NCBI GenBank assembly: GCA_964512305.1
Contig: CAZEIW010000012.1
Coordinates: forward strand, 1 to 22,839
Reading direction: 5' to 3'
Source of the DNA: CAZEIW01 sp964512305
Lineage (GTDB): Bacteria; Pseudomonadota; Gammaproteobacteria; Burkholderiales; Burkholderiaceae_F
Length of the DNA: 22,839 nt
A program made the position numbers and the translations under genes. The notes beneath the pieces were generated by a model that had not been told where the DNA came from, did not search any database, and saw nothing but the letters and a program-made list of their open reading frames with translations. Below, in pieces: positions 7,954 to 15,849 of the stretch. Positions within the stretch are counted from its first letter, which is position 1; each line of letters opens with the position of its first letter.

Positions 7954-9950
7954 CGCGGCGCAGTCCCGCTTCGGTCCCCGATCGGGTCGCCGCTGAACCG
8001 GTACCCGTTGCGGCCGGCCTGCTTCACCTCGTAAAGCGCCTTGTCGGCGGCGGCCAGGACCTGATCGGGTTCGCGGCCGTGTTCCGGGTAGATCGCGATC
8101 CCGATGCTGACCGAGATCGTCACCCTGCCCGCTTCGATATCGATCTCCGGCCGCACGGCGGCGACGATCTTCGCGGCGGCGGTCGCCGCGTCGTCGCGTC
8201 CCCGCACCTCGTCCAGCACGATGACGAACTCGTCGCCGCCGAAGCGGCCGACCGTGTCGCTGGCGCGCAGACAGCCGGTGATGCGCCGCGCGACCTCGCG
8301 CAGAAGCCGGTCCCCGGCGGCGTGGCCGTGCGTGTCGTTGATCGACTTGAAGCGGTCGAGATCGATGAACATCACGGCCACGCCAGCGCCGTGCCGCTCG
8401 GCGGAACGGAACGCCTGGCGCATCCGGTCCAGCACCAGTCGCCGGTTCGGCAGCGCGGTCAGGCTGTCGAAGTAGGCCATCTCCTCCACCAGACGCGCGG
8501 CCGCGCGCGCGGCCGTCACGTCGTGCAGCACGCAAACGAAGCCGGGGTGCTGGTCGCGTTCGCTGCGCGCGAGCGCGGTCACCTTGAACTCGTACTGCCC
8601 GTCGATCGTCAGGTCGTCGAGCTCGCCATGTCCCTCCTCCGTGAGCGATGGCCGGTTCCCGGTCCACGCGCCGAAGAGAACCCCGGCCAGCGACTCGCCC
8701 TCGAGCGCCTCTGGCGCGCGACCGGCGTGATTGCGCGCGGTCTGGTTGGCGCGCACGATGACCCCGCCGGCGTCGGTCACGAATACCAGGTCGGTCACCG
8801 AATCGAAGGTCAGCTGCCAGTCGCGCGCCGACTGGCGCAGCGTGCCCACCGCACTGTCGAGGCGGCTCGCGAGCGTCTCGAACGCGCCGGCGAGCAGGCC
8901 GATCTCGTCGTTGCCGCGCGAGACGGCGATCTCGCGCACCGTGCCGCTGTGCACGGGCGCGCCGCCGTCGGCCAGCCTTCCGCTCGCCTCTTCGGCGGCG
9001 GCCTTCAGCCGGACCAGCGGCTGCGTCAGGCGCCGGATGGCAAGCAGCCCCAGCGCCACGACGGTCAGCACCGATCCGAGGGTCGTGACGATCAGCCTCT
9101 GCCGCGCTTGCACCACCGGAGCGAAAACCTCGCTCGCGGTCTGCTGGCTCACGAGTATCCAGCGCGTGCCGGGAATCCGCTTGACGGCCGCGAGCATGGG
9201 GACGCCGAGGCTGTTGACGGTCTCGCCAATGCCTTCGAAGCCGTCGATCGCGGCGTCGAACAGGCGGTTGGCGCCGGGCTTCACGTCGCGCGAGAGCACG
9301 CGTTCGTCGCTTGGATGAAGGATCATCATCCGCGTGGCATCGAACACGTACACGTAGCCGGTCTCGCCCAGGCGCTGCATGCGCACACCGCCGAGCGCCC
9401 GCGCCGACAGCAGCTGAACGGAGGCCGCCAGCACGCCGATGATGCGGCCGTCGCCGTCGCGTATCGGCGCCGTGAAGGTGAGCACCGGTTGCCCGGTTCG
9501 CGCCGAGCGATAGGGTTCGCCGACCACGCCGCGGTTGCCGGCGAGGGTGGCGCGGAAGTATTCGCGGTAGGCGAACGATGTGCCCGCCAGGTCGGGGTGA
9601 ACCGGATAGTCCGTGACGAACTTCCCGTCGCGGTCGAGGAGGAACAGGCCGTTTTCGAACTTGGGAAACATCGCGAGCGCCCGCTGCAGCTTCCGCTCCA
9701 GCGCCTGCCGGTCGCGGCCGCGCAGCGCCTCGACAGGGATCTCGGTCGCGATGGCCTGGGTCTCCTGGAGCGTGTTGTCCAGGAAGCTCGAAACCGTCAG
9801 CGACGCAGACTGGGCCGTCGCGCGCGCCGCCGCCAGGATGCTCTGGCGCAGCGAGTCCTCGTGAAGGCGCAACAGGACCGCGCTGTTGATGGCGACGACG
9901 CCGACGACCAGTGCCGCGAATAGCAGCGAGGCTTTGGCGCGCAGGGTCAT
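7950..9950 (-). CDS. Membrane diguanylate cyclase: Cache-HAMP-PAS-GGDEF
   Basis: This 666-residue sensor makes the second messenger c-di-GMP from GTP. Seen in order: TM1 (about 6-28), a periplasmic double-Cache-like sensor (about 35-275), TM2 (about 285-305), HAMP (about 306-360), PAS (about 375-485), then a GGDEF domain beginning at DSLTALPNRR (495-504). The catalytic GGDEF at 571-575 is intact, and an RxxD inhibitory-site motif (RASD, 562-565) lies five residues before it, so product feedback inhibition is likely. There is no EAL or HD-GYP domain, so only synthesis is expected. The Cache domain probably senses a small molecule such as an amino acid or organic acid. The gene stands alone, end-to-end with the efflux adaptor, and is preceded by a palindrome and repeated motifs. 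Confidence 0.93.
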   Translation of the reverse strand: MTLRAKASLLFAALVVGVVAINSAVLLRLHEDSLRQSILAAARATAQSASLTVSSFLDNTLQETQAIATEIPVEALRGRDRQALERKLQRALAMFPKFENGLFLLDRDGKFVTDYPVHPDLAGTSFAYREYFRATLAGNRGVVGEPYRSARTGQPVLTFTAPIRDGDGRIIGVLAASVQLLSARALGGVRMQRLGETGYVYVFDATRMMILHPSDERVLSRDVKPGANRLFDAAIDGFEGIGETVNSLGVPMLAAVKRIPGTRWILVSQQTASEVFAPVVQARQRLIVTTLGSVLTVVALGLLAIRRLTQPLVRLKAAAEEASGRLADGGAPVHSGTVREIAVSRGNDEIGLLAGAFETLASRLDSAVGTLRQSARDWQLTFDSVTDLVFVTDAGGVIVRANQTARNHAGRAPEALEGESLAGVLFGAWTGNRPSLTEEGHGELDDLTIDGQYEFKVTALARSERDQHPGFVCVLHDVTAARAAARLVEEMAYFDSLTALPNRRLVLDRMRQAFRSAERHGAGVAVMFIDLDRFKSINDTHGHAAGDRLLREVARRITGCLRASDTVGRFGGDEFVIVLDEVRGRDDAATAAAKIVAAVRPEIDIEAGRVTISVSIGIAIYPEHGREPDQVLAAADKALYEVKQAGRNGYRFSGDPIGDRSGTAPR

Positions 9951-9965
9951 TCGCCGATGGTAGGT

Positions 9966-9981
9966 GGCCCGCGCGCGGGCC
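9966..9981. promoter_or_regulatory. 16-bp perfect palindrome just upstream of the diguanylate cyclase
   Basis: GGCCCGCGCGCGGGCC is a perfect 16-bp palindrome 15 bases before the cyclase start codon. It could be an operator for a dimeric regulator, or an RNA hairpin in the 5' leader that lowers translation. By chance, GC-rich DNA makes such palindromes more often than average, so function is inferred. Confidence 0.4.
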
Positions 9982-9990
9982 TATCGAGCG

Positions 9991-10022
9991 AAATGGTTGC
10001 GGCCGTCGAGCCAAATGCTTGC
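9991..10022. promoter_or_regulatory. Direct repeat AAATGSTTGC, 22-bp spacing
   Basis: AAATGGTTGC (9991-10000) and AAATGCTTGC (10013-10022) match at 9 of 10 positions and are 22 bp apart, about two helical turns, in the promoter region of the cyclase. The second copy overlaps an AATGC/GCATT inverted pair (10014-10018, 10029-10033). They could be a pair of regulator half-sites. Confidence 0.3.
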
Positions 10023-10296
10023 GCAGGCGCATTGCCCGGGGACGCGACGGGAACGAGTCGCATTTGCGCGGCGTCGGCGCGCTAACCCTCACCCCCGGCC
10101 CCTTTCCATGAACCGTAGCTCCGAAGGGCGGCGGAGCAGGACGTTTGGCGCAGGCAGCTTCGGAACCGAAAAGCGGGAGGATCGGCTTCGAGGGGTGGCT
10201 GCGCCCCCCCTCGAGCACCCCCCGCGGCATTCACGGGCGTCACTCTTGCTGGCACGCGGTTCATGGTCCGTGTGCCGCCGCCGAAGCGGCTGGAGG

Positions 10297-10316
10297 CTCT
10301 CCCGCAAGCGGGAGAG
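10297..10316. repeat. Hairpin 1 of the repeat element
   Basis: CTCTCCCGC (10297-10305) pairs perfectly with GCGGGAGAG (10308-10316) across an AA loop. It is an inverted, slightly shorter copy of the hairpin at 10343-10368. Confidence 0.75.
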
Positions 10317-10342
10317 GGGAGGCACGGCGGCCGCTGAAAGCT

Positions 10343-10368
10343 CCCCTCTCCCGCTTGCGGGAGAGGGG
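10343..10368. terminator. Hairpin 2 of the repeat element; possible 3' end of the kinase transcript
   Basis: CCCCTCTCCCGC (10343-10354) pairs perfectly with GCGGGAGAGGGG (10357-10368), a 12-bp stem with a two-base loop. It lies only 22 bases past the kinase stop codon (minus strand), where it could end transcription or protect the mRNA 3' end. There is no T-tract, so it is not a classical intrinsic terminator. Confidence 0.45.
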
Positions 10369-10390
10369 CCGGGGGTGAGGGCGCGGGGCG

Positions 10391-11785
10391 TCAGGCCGCC
10401 TCGACCCGTCCCAGCGTGAAGAAGAACGTCGCCCCATGCCCCGGCGACGCTTCCGCCCATACGCGCCCGCCGTGGCGCTGGATGATCTTCTTGACGACGC
10501 TCAGGCCGATTCCGTAGCCCGGGAAGCGCGACCCGTGGAGGCGCTGGTACGGTTCGAACAGCTTCTGCGCCCCTCCGGCGTCGAACCCCACGCCGTTGTC
10601 GCGCACGTAGAACGCGGGTTCGCCGTTCCTGTCGACGACGCCCACCTCGATCTTCGGCGCGTCGCCCTGGCGCGAGAACTTCACCGCGTTGCCCACCAGA
10701 TTGACGTAGACCTGGCGCAGCAGGTCCGGATCGGCCGCGACCTCCGGCAGCGGCGTTGCCACGGTGACCGGAATGCCGTCCAGGCTCGGGTCGGTCCTGT
10801 GCAGCTGCCTCAACGCGTCCTGTACCAGGGCCTCGAGGGCCACGCGCCTCGGCGTGAAAGGAGCGTCGCCGACTCGCGCAAACTCGAGCAGCGCGGCAAG
10901 CAGGCGCACCGAGGAGTCCGCGGATGTCCCGATGGCGCCCAGCATCCGCGCGGCGAGCTCGGTGTCCCCGCGCTTGAGCGCCTCGCCGGCCACGTACGCG
11001 GCGCCCGCGATGCCGCCCAGGGGCCCGCGCAGATCGTGCGAGACGTGCCGGTTGAAGCCTTCCAGCCCGATCACCAGCTGGTGCAGTTCGGCCGTGCGTT
11101 GTTCGACGCGTCGCTCGAGCGACTCGTTGAGCGCCCGCACCGCCGCCTCGGCCTGCTCGGCGCGTTGCAGTTCGCCGTCGGCCGCGCGCCGCGCACGGAC
11201 CAGCCCGGCGGTCAGCACGGTCATGCCGGTGACGACAAGCGGCACACTCAGTGCGTATCGCATCAGTGCCACCGGAAACACCCCACTCCACGCCGCGATC
11301 ACCAGTCCCGGTATCAGCAGCATCGACGCGAACACCAGGCCGTGCCCGCTGCGCGGCTCGCGCCGCACGGTCCAGAGCGCCCCCAGCGCGATGCACGCGA
11401 GGAAGAACCCGAACACGGTTGCAATGGCCAATCGGGTCAGCGCGCCCGCAGCCAACGCGACGATCACGAGCAGCGCAGCGCCGATCAGACCCGCGCGCAG
11501 GGCCCGCGCGAAGCGCTGGCCGAAGGCCAGGAAATCGATCGCGCCCTCGATCTGAAAGGCAACCGCCGCCATCGCGGGCAGGACGGCCCAGGCATTCGGG
11601 TGGTCGCCCACCGGCTGCGTGAACCGGTCGAGCGCGTAGATGAGCGCCGCAATCAGGAAGCTCGCGCCGAACCCGATGCACCAGCGGCTGCGCAGCGTCC
11701 GCCAGGCCACTCCATACAGCACGGCCAGGGCACCCAGCGAGATCGCTGCGGCCAGGGCGTACGCATCGGTGATTCTGTCGAACAC
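10391..11785 (-). CDS. Membrane sensor histidine kinase (orphan)
   Basis: The 464-residue protein has an N-terminal block of seven or so hydrophobic segments (about residues 8-196), a coiled linker (about 200-235), and a HisKA-HATPase core. Visible kinase motifs are the H-box VSHDLRGPL with phospho-acceptor His250, the N-box VNLVGNAVKFS (361-371), the G1 box DNGVG (396-400) and the G2 box GYGIGLS (423-429). It should autophosphorylate with ATP and pass phosphate to a response regulator. No regulator gene is adjacent, so the partner is encoded elsewhere. The membrane block matches no sensor domain I can name. The GTG start is supported by GGAAGGA 7 bases upstream. The core resembles bacteriophytochrome-type or PAS-linked kinases (HDLRGPL and HGSRFPGYGIGL wording). 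Confidence 0.92.
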   Translation of the reverse strand: MFDRITDAYALAAAISLGALAVLYGVAWRTLRSRWCIGFGASFLIAALIYALDRFTQPVGDHPNAWAVLPAMAAVAFQIEGAIDFLAFGQRFARALRAGLIGAALLVIVALAAGALTRLAIATVFGFFLACIALGALWTVRREPRSGHGLVFASMLLIPGLVIAAWSGVFPVALMRYALSVPLVVTGMTVLTAGLVRARRAADGELQRAEQAEAAVRALNESLERRVEQRTAELHQLVIGLEGFNRHVSHDLRGPLGGIAGAAYVAGEALKRGDTELAARMLGAIGTSADSSVRLLAALLEFARVGDAPFTPRRVALEALVQDALRQLHRTDPSLDGIPVTVATPLPEVAADPDLLRQVYVNLVGNAVKFSRQGDAPKIEVGVVDRNGEPAFYVRDNGVGFDAGGAQKLFEPYQRLHGSRFPGYGIGLSVVKKIIQRHGGRVWAEASPGHGATFFFTLGRVEAA

Positions 11786-11869
11786 CTGCAGTCCTTCCCG
11801 GAGCGGCCCTCCAGGGTTCGACTCAGTCTAGCGAAGGCCCAGGCCCCGGACAACGACAGGCAGAGACTT

Positions 11870-12442
11870 TCACCCGCCCCGGGCCGATTCGACGAACTCG
11901 ACGAAGCCTTTGACGAAATCGAGCAGCTGCTTGCGCACCGCCTCGTCGGTCAGCGCGCCGTTCTCGTCGAACGCGCGATTCGCCGCCGACACCATCAGGC
12001 GGCCGGTCCACAGGCGCACGCCCAGCAGCCGGAGCACGGGCAGCCACGCGTTCTGCGACAGGACCGTGCCGAAGCGGCCGGGAGAGGCGCCAAGCAACGC
12101 GACCGGCCGGCCGCCGAACACCTTCGGAATGTCGACGGACGGCCGGGACAGCCAGTCGATCGCGTTCTTGAAGACGCCCGGAATGCCGTTGTTGTACTCC
12201 GGAGTGCCCAGCAGGAGACCGTCGCTGGCGATCACGCGCGCTTTCAGCTCGGCGACGGCGCGCGGTGCGCCTTCCGACTGCTCGACGTCGCCGTCGTAGA
12301 GCGGAATGCCGTGCAGGGTGGCGACCTCGATCACCGCGCGCGGACCGGCCATCGCCTCCGCCGCGCGCAGCAGCGCGGTGTTGTAGGAGCCGGCGCGAAG
12401 GCTCCCGGAAATCGCCAGGATCCGGACCGGTCGGGCCGCCAT
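11870..12442 (-). CDS. NADPH-dependent FMN reductase (ChrR/YieF-like flavodoxin-fold)
   Basis: The 190-residue protein is a flavodoxin-fold reductase. It begins VRILAISGSLRAGSYN (residues 6-21), the FMN phosphate-binding loop, and carries the family motif PEYNNGIPGVFKNAIDWLSR (81-100), which contacts the flavin ring. Such enzymes use NAD(P)H to reduce FMN, quinones, azo dyes or chromate and are usually dimeric and cytoplasmic. The frame stays open upstream, but the ATG at 12442 is right: the family fold starts there, it overlaps the serine dehydratase stop (TGATG), and GGAG lies 5 bases upstream. It probably provides reduced flavin or quinone protection in the same transcript. The exact acceptor is unknown. 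Confidence 0.9.
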   Translation of the reverse strand: MAARPVRILAISGSLRAGSYNTALLRAAEAMAGPRAVIEVATLHGIPLYDGDVEQSEGAPRAVAELKARVIASDGLLLGTPEYNNGIPGVFKNAIDWLSRPSVDIPKVFGGRPVALLGASPGRFGTVLSQNAWLPVLRLLGVRLWTGRLMVSAANRAFDENGALTDEAVRKQLLDFVKGFVEFVESARGG

Positions 12443-13827
12443 CAGCACTCCACGATATTGACCGCCAGCCCGCCGCGGGCGGTCTCCTTGTACTTGGTCA
12501 GCATGTCGGCGCCGGTCTCGCGCATGGTCTTGATCACCTTGTCGAGGCTCACGTAATGCGAGCCGTCGCCATGAAGCGCCATGCGAGCCGCGTTGATCGC
12601 CTTGACCGAGGCGATCGCGTTGCGCTCGATGCAGGGAATCTGCACCAGTCCGCCGACCGGATCGCAGGTCAGGCCCAGGTGATGCTCCATCCCGATCTCC
12701 GCGGCGTTCTCGACCTGGGCAGGGCTTCCGCCGAGCACGCCGCACAGCGCACCGGCCGCCATCGAGCACGCGACGCCGACTTCGCCCTGGCAGCCGACCT
12801 CCGCCCCGCTGATCGAGGCGTTCTCCTTGTACAGGATGCCGATTGCCGAGGCGGTCAGCAGGAAGTCGATCACGCCGCGCTCGTCCGCGCCGGGCACCCC
12901 CAGCGTGTAGTAGTGCAACACCGCGGGAATGATGCCCGCCGCGCCGTTGGTAGGAGCGGTCACGACCCTTCCGCCGGCGGCGTTCTCCTCGTTGACCGCG
13001 AGCGCGAACAGGTTGACCCAATCCAGGATCCGCAGCGGATCGGACGGGTTGGGGTCGAACGGGCCCAGTGCGCGCGCGAGCTCGGGAGCCCTGCGCTTGA
13101 CCTTCAGGCCGCCCGGAAGCACGCCTTCGCTGCGGCATCCGCGCTGCACGCAGGCCTGCATCACGCCCCAGATCGCGAGCAGTCCGGCGTCGATCTCGGC
13201 ATCGGTTCGCCAGTGCCGCTCGTTGGCCCGCATGAGCCCGGCGATCGATATTCCGTGCCGGCCCGTCAGCTCGAGAAGCTCGTCGCCGGTTCGAAACGCC
13301 AGCGGCAGCGCGGTGGTGTCGGGCAAAATGGCCTTCTGCTTCGAGCCGTCGCTCGCGACGGTATCGCTGACGACGAAGCCGCCACCGACCGAGTAGTAGC
13401 TGCGCTCGGCGACCGCCCGCCCCTGGGCGTCGAACGCGGCGAAGCGCATGCCGTTCGGGTGGAACGGCAGGGCCCTCGTGAAGAAGACGAGGTCCTGCTT
13501 CTCGTCGAAATCGATCGCGTGGGCGCCGCCCAGTTCGATCCGCCGCCTCGCGCGGATGCCGTCGAGCATCTCCGGGATCCGATCGACGTCGACCGTGTCC
13601 GGCTCGTGCCCGCTCAACCCCAGAAGCACGGCCTTGTCGCTGCCGTGACCCTTGCCGGTGGCACCGAGCGAGCCGTAGAGCTCGGTCCGGACGCGCACAA
13701 CGGCGGGGAGCAATCCCTGGTGCCGCAACGATCGCGTGAACAGCCCGGCCGCCCGCATCGGACCCACCGTGTGCGAGCTCGACGGGCCGATCCCGATCTT
13801 GAAGAGGTCGAAGACGCTGACGGCCAC
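12442..13827 (-). CDS. sdaA: L-serine ammonia-lyase (iron-sulfur L-serine dehydratase)
   Basis: The 461-residue single-chain enzyme turns L-serine into pyruvate and ammonia using a [4Fe-4S] cluster. The N-terminal beta domain starts SVFDLFKIGIGPSSSHTVGP (residues 4-23); the alpha domain holds APTNGAAGIIPAVL (291-304). Likely cluster ligands are Cys346, Cys388 and Cys399. The last residue is Cys461. These positions are each three higher than those I recall for the Legionella pneumophila enzyme (343, 385, 396 and terminal 458), where the C-terminal cysteine reaches into the active site as fourth ligand. That match supports the GTG start at 13827. The stop overlaps the FMN reductase start, and the reductase-family gene upstream ends 17 bases before. 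Confidence 0.95.
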   Translation of the reverse strand: MAVSVFDLFKIGIGPSSSHTVGPMRAAGLFTRSLRHQGLLPAVVRVRTELYGSLGATGKGHGSDKAVLLGLSGHEPDTVDVDRIPEMLDGIRARRRIELGGAHAIDFDEKQDLVFFTRALPFHPNGMRFAAFDAQGRAVAERSYYSVGGGFVVSDTVASDGSKQKAILPDTTALPLAFRTGDELLELTGRHGISIAGLMRANERHWRTDAEIDAGLLAIWGVMQACVQRGCRSEGVLPGGLKVKRRAPELARALGPFDPNPSDPLRILDWVNLFALAVNEENAAGGRVVTAPTNGAAGIIPAVLHYYTLGVPGADERGVIDFLLTASAIGILYKENASISGAEVGCQGEVGVACSMAAGALCGVLGGSPAQVENAAEIGMEHHLGLTCDPVGGLVQIPCIERNAIASVKAINAARMALHGDGSHYVSLDKVIKTMRETGADMLTKYKETARGGLAVNIVEC

Positions 13828-13844
13828 GGTCGAGCCCGATCCGC

Positions 13845-14492
13845 TCAGGGGCTGCGGGTCAGAACGAGGTGAGTGGCGCCCGGGGTGGCGACGTGCTCGC
13901 GGCACCGGTATCCGAGCCCGGCCATGTCGAGGCCCGAGAAAAGATGCTCCCCGCGCCCGAGCAATACCGGCGCGATGGCGACGTGCATCTCGTCGACGAG
14001 GCGCGCGCGCAGGTATTGCCGGATCGTGGCGACACCGCCACCCAGGCGGACGTCCCGGCCTGCGGCGGCCTCGTTCGCACGCTCGAGCGCGGCCTCGATG
14101 CCGTTCGTGACGAAATGAAAGGTCGTGCCGCCGCTCATCGGGATCGATTCGCGGGCGTGGTTCGTCAGCACGAAGACGGGCGTGTGATACGGGGGGTCGT
14201 CGCCCCACCAGCCCTTCCAGGCATCGTCGGTCCAGGGGCCGCGGATGGGCCCGAACATGTTGCGCCCCAGGATCCAGGCGCCGATGTCCTCGAAGCCGCG
14301 CGCCGCGAAATCGTCATCGACTCCGGTCGCGCCGCCTTCGGTTCCGAACATCCGGCAAAACGTGCGCGTCGCAAAAACCCATTCGTGCAGCGCCATGCCG
14401 CCGGCCCCGAGCGGATTGTCCAGGCTCTGGTCCGGCCCGGCGCCGTAGCCGTCGGCGGAGATGGCGAAACAGTGAACCCGAAGCCTGGGCAT
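13845..14492 (-). CDS. Dihydrofolate reductase family protein (RibD C-terminal fold)
   Basis: The 215-residue protein resembles the RibD C-terminal/DHFR-like family. It opens with VHCFAISADGY (residues 6-16), has ILGRNMFGP (74-82) and the nucleotide-loop region LGGGVATIRQYL (150-161), then VDEMHVAIAPVLLGRG (166-181), all typical of this group. Known relatives bind NADPH and reduce pteridine- or pyrimidine-like compounds, but most stand-alone bacterial members have no defined substrate. It lies 6 bases after fumarylacetoacetase and 17 before serine dehydratase, so it is in the same transcript. The ATG start at 14492 is set by the start of the fold. It is unlikely to be the essential DHFR, given the RibD-like motifs. 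Confidence 0.88.
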   Translation of the reverse strand: MPRLRVHCFAISADGYGAGPDQSLDNPLGAGGMALHEWVFATRTFCRMFGTEGGATGVDDDFAARGFEDIGAWILGRNMFGPIRGPWTDDAWKGWWGDDPPYHTPVFVLTNHARESIPMSGGTTFHFVTNGIEAALERANEAAAGRDVRLGGGVATIRQYLRARLVDEMHVAIAPVLLGRGEHLFSGLDMAGLGYRCREHVATPGATHLVLTRSP

Positions 14493-14498
14493 CGTTTG

Positions 14499-15812
14499 TT
14501 AGACGGCGGGGAGCACGCGGCCGACCGCCGCGCCGAAGCCGATCCGCGCAGCGCCCGGCTTTTCACAGAAGCCGCTCAGGGTCACCGCGTCGCCGTCTTC
14601 GAGAAAGGTGCGCGACTCGCCGCCGGGCAGCCGGATCGGTTCCTTGCCGCCGTAGGTGAGCTCGAGCAGCGATCCTGCCTCTTCGTGCGTCGGCCCGGAC
14701 TCGGTGCCGGTGCCGAGCAGGTCGCCGCTGCACAGGTTGCAGCCGTTCACCGTGTGGTGCGCGACCATCTGCGCGATCGTCCAGTAGGCGTGGCGGAAGC
14801 TCGTGCGCGACAGGCGGACCGGGGGTTCGCGGCGCTCGCGCATCGCGCCGGTCTCGATTCGAACCTCCAGCTGGATGTCGAACGCGCCCTGCGCACGGTT
14901 TTCTTCCGACTCCAGGTAGGGCAGCGGCTGGGGATCCGCGGCCGGACGCGTCCACGCGACGCGGTACGGCGCGAGCGCCTCGAGCGTCACCACCCACGGC
15001 GAAATCGTGGTGGCGAAGCTCTTCGACAGGAACGGCCCCAGCGGCTGATACTCCCAAGCCTGCACGTCGCGGGCCGACCAGTCGTTGAGCAGGCACAGGC
15101 CGAAGATGTGCGACTCCGCCTCGGTGATCGGGATCCGCCGGCCGATGGTGTTGCCCCCGCCGATGAAGACGCCCATCTCCATTTCGTAGTCGAGGCGCCG
15201 GCTCGGACCGAAGACCGGCGATTGCGAGCCCGCCGGCATGGTCTGCCCGAGGGGGCGAGGGAACTGCTGGCCGGAGACTCCGATCGAGGACCCGCGGCCG
15301 TGATAGCCGATCGGCACCCACTTGTAGTTGGGCAGGAGCGGCTGATCCGGGCGATAGAGGCGGCCGACGCTCGTCGCGTGGTGGATCGAGCTGTAGAAGT
15401 CCGTGTAGTCGCCGATCGTCGCCGCGACCGTAAACTCCGCAGCCGCCTGCGACAACAGGCAGGGGCGCAGCCGTTCGGCGAGCGGTGAGCCCGTGCGCAG
15501 GCCGCGCGACAGCCCGAGCCGCAGCGCCGACCACGCCGGCGGACCCATGTCCATCAGCGCGTTGAGCCGGGGCGCGGCGCAGGCCGATGCCGCGCGCGCT
15601 GCATCCCCCGCGAAAGCGCCCGCGGCGTGCGCGGCCGCCAGGTCGACGATCATCTCGCCGATCGCCACGCCGCCGCGGAACGCCTCGCCGGCGCCCTGGC
15701 GGCGGAACACCCCGAACGGGAGGTTCTGGATCGGAAAATCGCTTCCCGCCTGGTTCGCGGAGGCGACCCAGCTCGTGAGTGCCGCGTCGTGCGTTTCGTT
15801 GAGGCGCGTCAT
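14499..15812 (-). CDS. fahA: Fumarylacetoacetase
   Basis: The 437-residue enzyme hydrolyses fumarylacetoacetate to fumarate and acetoacetate, the last step of the homogentisate (tyrosine/phenylalanine) pathway. The SH3-like N-terminal domain (about 1-120) precedes the catalytic domain. Metal and active-site residues align with mouse FAH: Asp138 in DYTDFYSS, His145, Glu210 and Glu212 in DYEMEMGVF, and Asp244 in LLNDWSARD, with the same spacings as mouse 126, 133, 199, 201 and 233. The open frame extends upstream to 15911, but the ATG at 15812 has a proper ribosome site and begins the conserved N-terminus. Homogentisate dioxygenase is not in the window. Neighbours suggest a role in an alternative aromatic route starting with an FAD monooxygenase. 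Confidence 0.95.
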   Translation of the reverse strand: MTRLNETHDAALTSWVASANQAGSDFPIQNLPFGVFRRQGAGEAFRGGVAIGEMIVDLAAAHAAGAFAGDAARAASACAAPRLNALMDMGPPAWSALRLGLSRGLRTGSPLAERLRPCLLSQAAAEFTVAATIGDYTDFYSSIHHATSVGRLYRPDQPLLPNYKWVPIGYHGRGSSIGVSGQQFPRPLGQTMPAGSQSPVFGPSRRLDYEMEMGVFIGGGNTIGRRIPITEAESHIFGLCLLNDWSARDVQAWEYQPLGPFLSKSFATTISPWVVTLEALAPYRVAWTRPAADPQPLPYLESEENRAQGAFDIQLEVRIETGAMRERREPPVRLSRTSFRHAYWTIAQMVAHHTVNGCNLCSGDLLGTGTESGPTHEEAGSLLELTYGGKEPIRLPGGESRTFLEDGDAVTLSGFCEKPGAARIGFGAAVGRVLPAV

Positions 15813-15818
15813 CGCGCG

Positions 15819-15824
15819 TTCTCC
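15819..15824 (-). promoter_or_regulatory. Ribosome binding site deciding the fahA start
   Basis: GGAGAA lies 6 bases before the ATG at 15812. It supports this start over the longer open frame reaching 15911. Confidence 0.65.
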
Positions 15825-15849
15825 GGAAACCACGCTGCCGGCATCCGCC

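Larger units (their letters stand above)
10086..10381. repeat. Composite inverted-repeat element (REP/BIME- or MITE-like)
   Basis: This 296-bp non-coding block is bounded by inverted arms 10086-10107 and 10360-10381 that match at 21 of 22 positions (core CCCTCACCCCCGG). Inside, CCATGAACCG (10106-10115) is inverted at 10257-10266. Two strong hairpins in opposite orientation lie near the right end. The CTCTCCCGC core flanked by CCCTCACCCCCGGCCCC is, from memory, a very common dispersed repeat in Burkholderiales and Xanthomonadales genomes and gives rise to many spurious peptide predictions. No transposase or target-site duplication is visible. It fills most of the gap between the kinase and cyclase genes. 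Confidence 0.75.

Noticed and set aside
6715..10230. Very long minus-strand frame spanning the adaptor, the cyclase and the repeat element
   Set aside because: It is low-complexity and arginine-rich, lies antisense to the adaptor and out of frame with the cyclase. No fold or motif is visible.
10145..10378. Small plus-strand frame ending in SRLRERGRG
   Set aside because: It is translated from the inverted-repeat element. This ending is a familiar spurious peptide from that repeat, so no real protein is expected.
10436..12556. Long plus-strand frame opposite the kinase and FMN reductase
   Set aside because: It is antisense to two well-supported genes, with compositional bias and no motifs.
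11870..13138. FMN reductase as a 422-residue protein
   Set aside because: The upstream extension overlaps serine dehydratase out of frame and is arginine-rich. The reductase fold begins at the ATG at 12442.
12442..14208. Serine dehydratase with a 127-residue N-terminal extension
   Set aside because: The extension overlaps the RibD-like gene in another frame. Cysteine positions match the family only with the GTG at 13827.
13869..15488. Plus-strand frame opposite fumarylacetoacetase and the RibD-like gene
   Set aside because: It is the complement of conserved catalytic regions on the minus strand, and its product has no recognisable domain.
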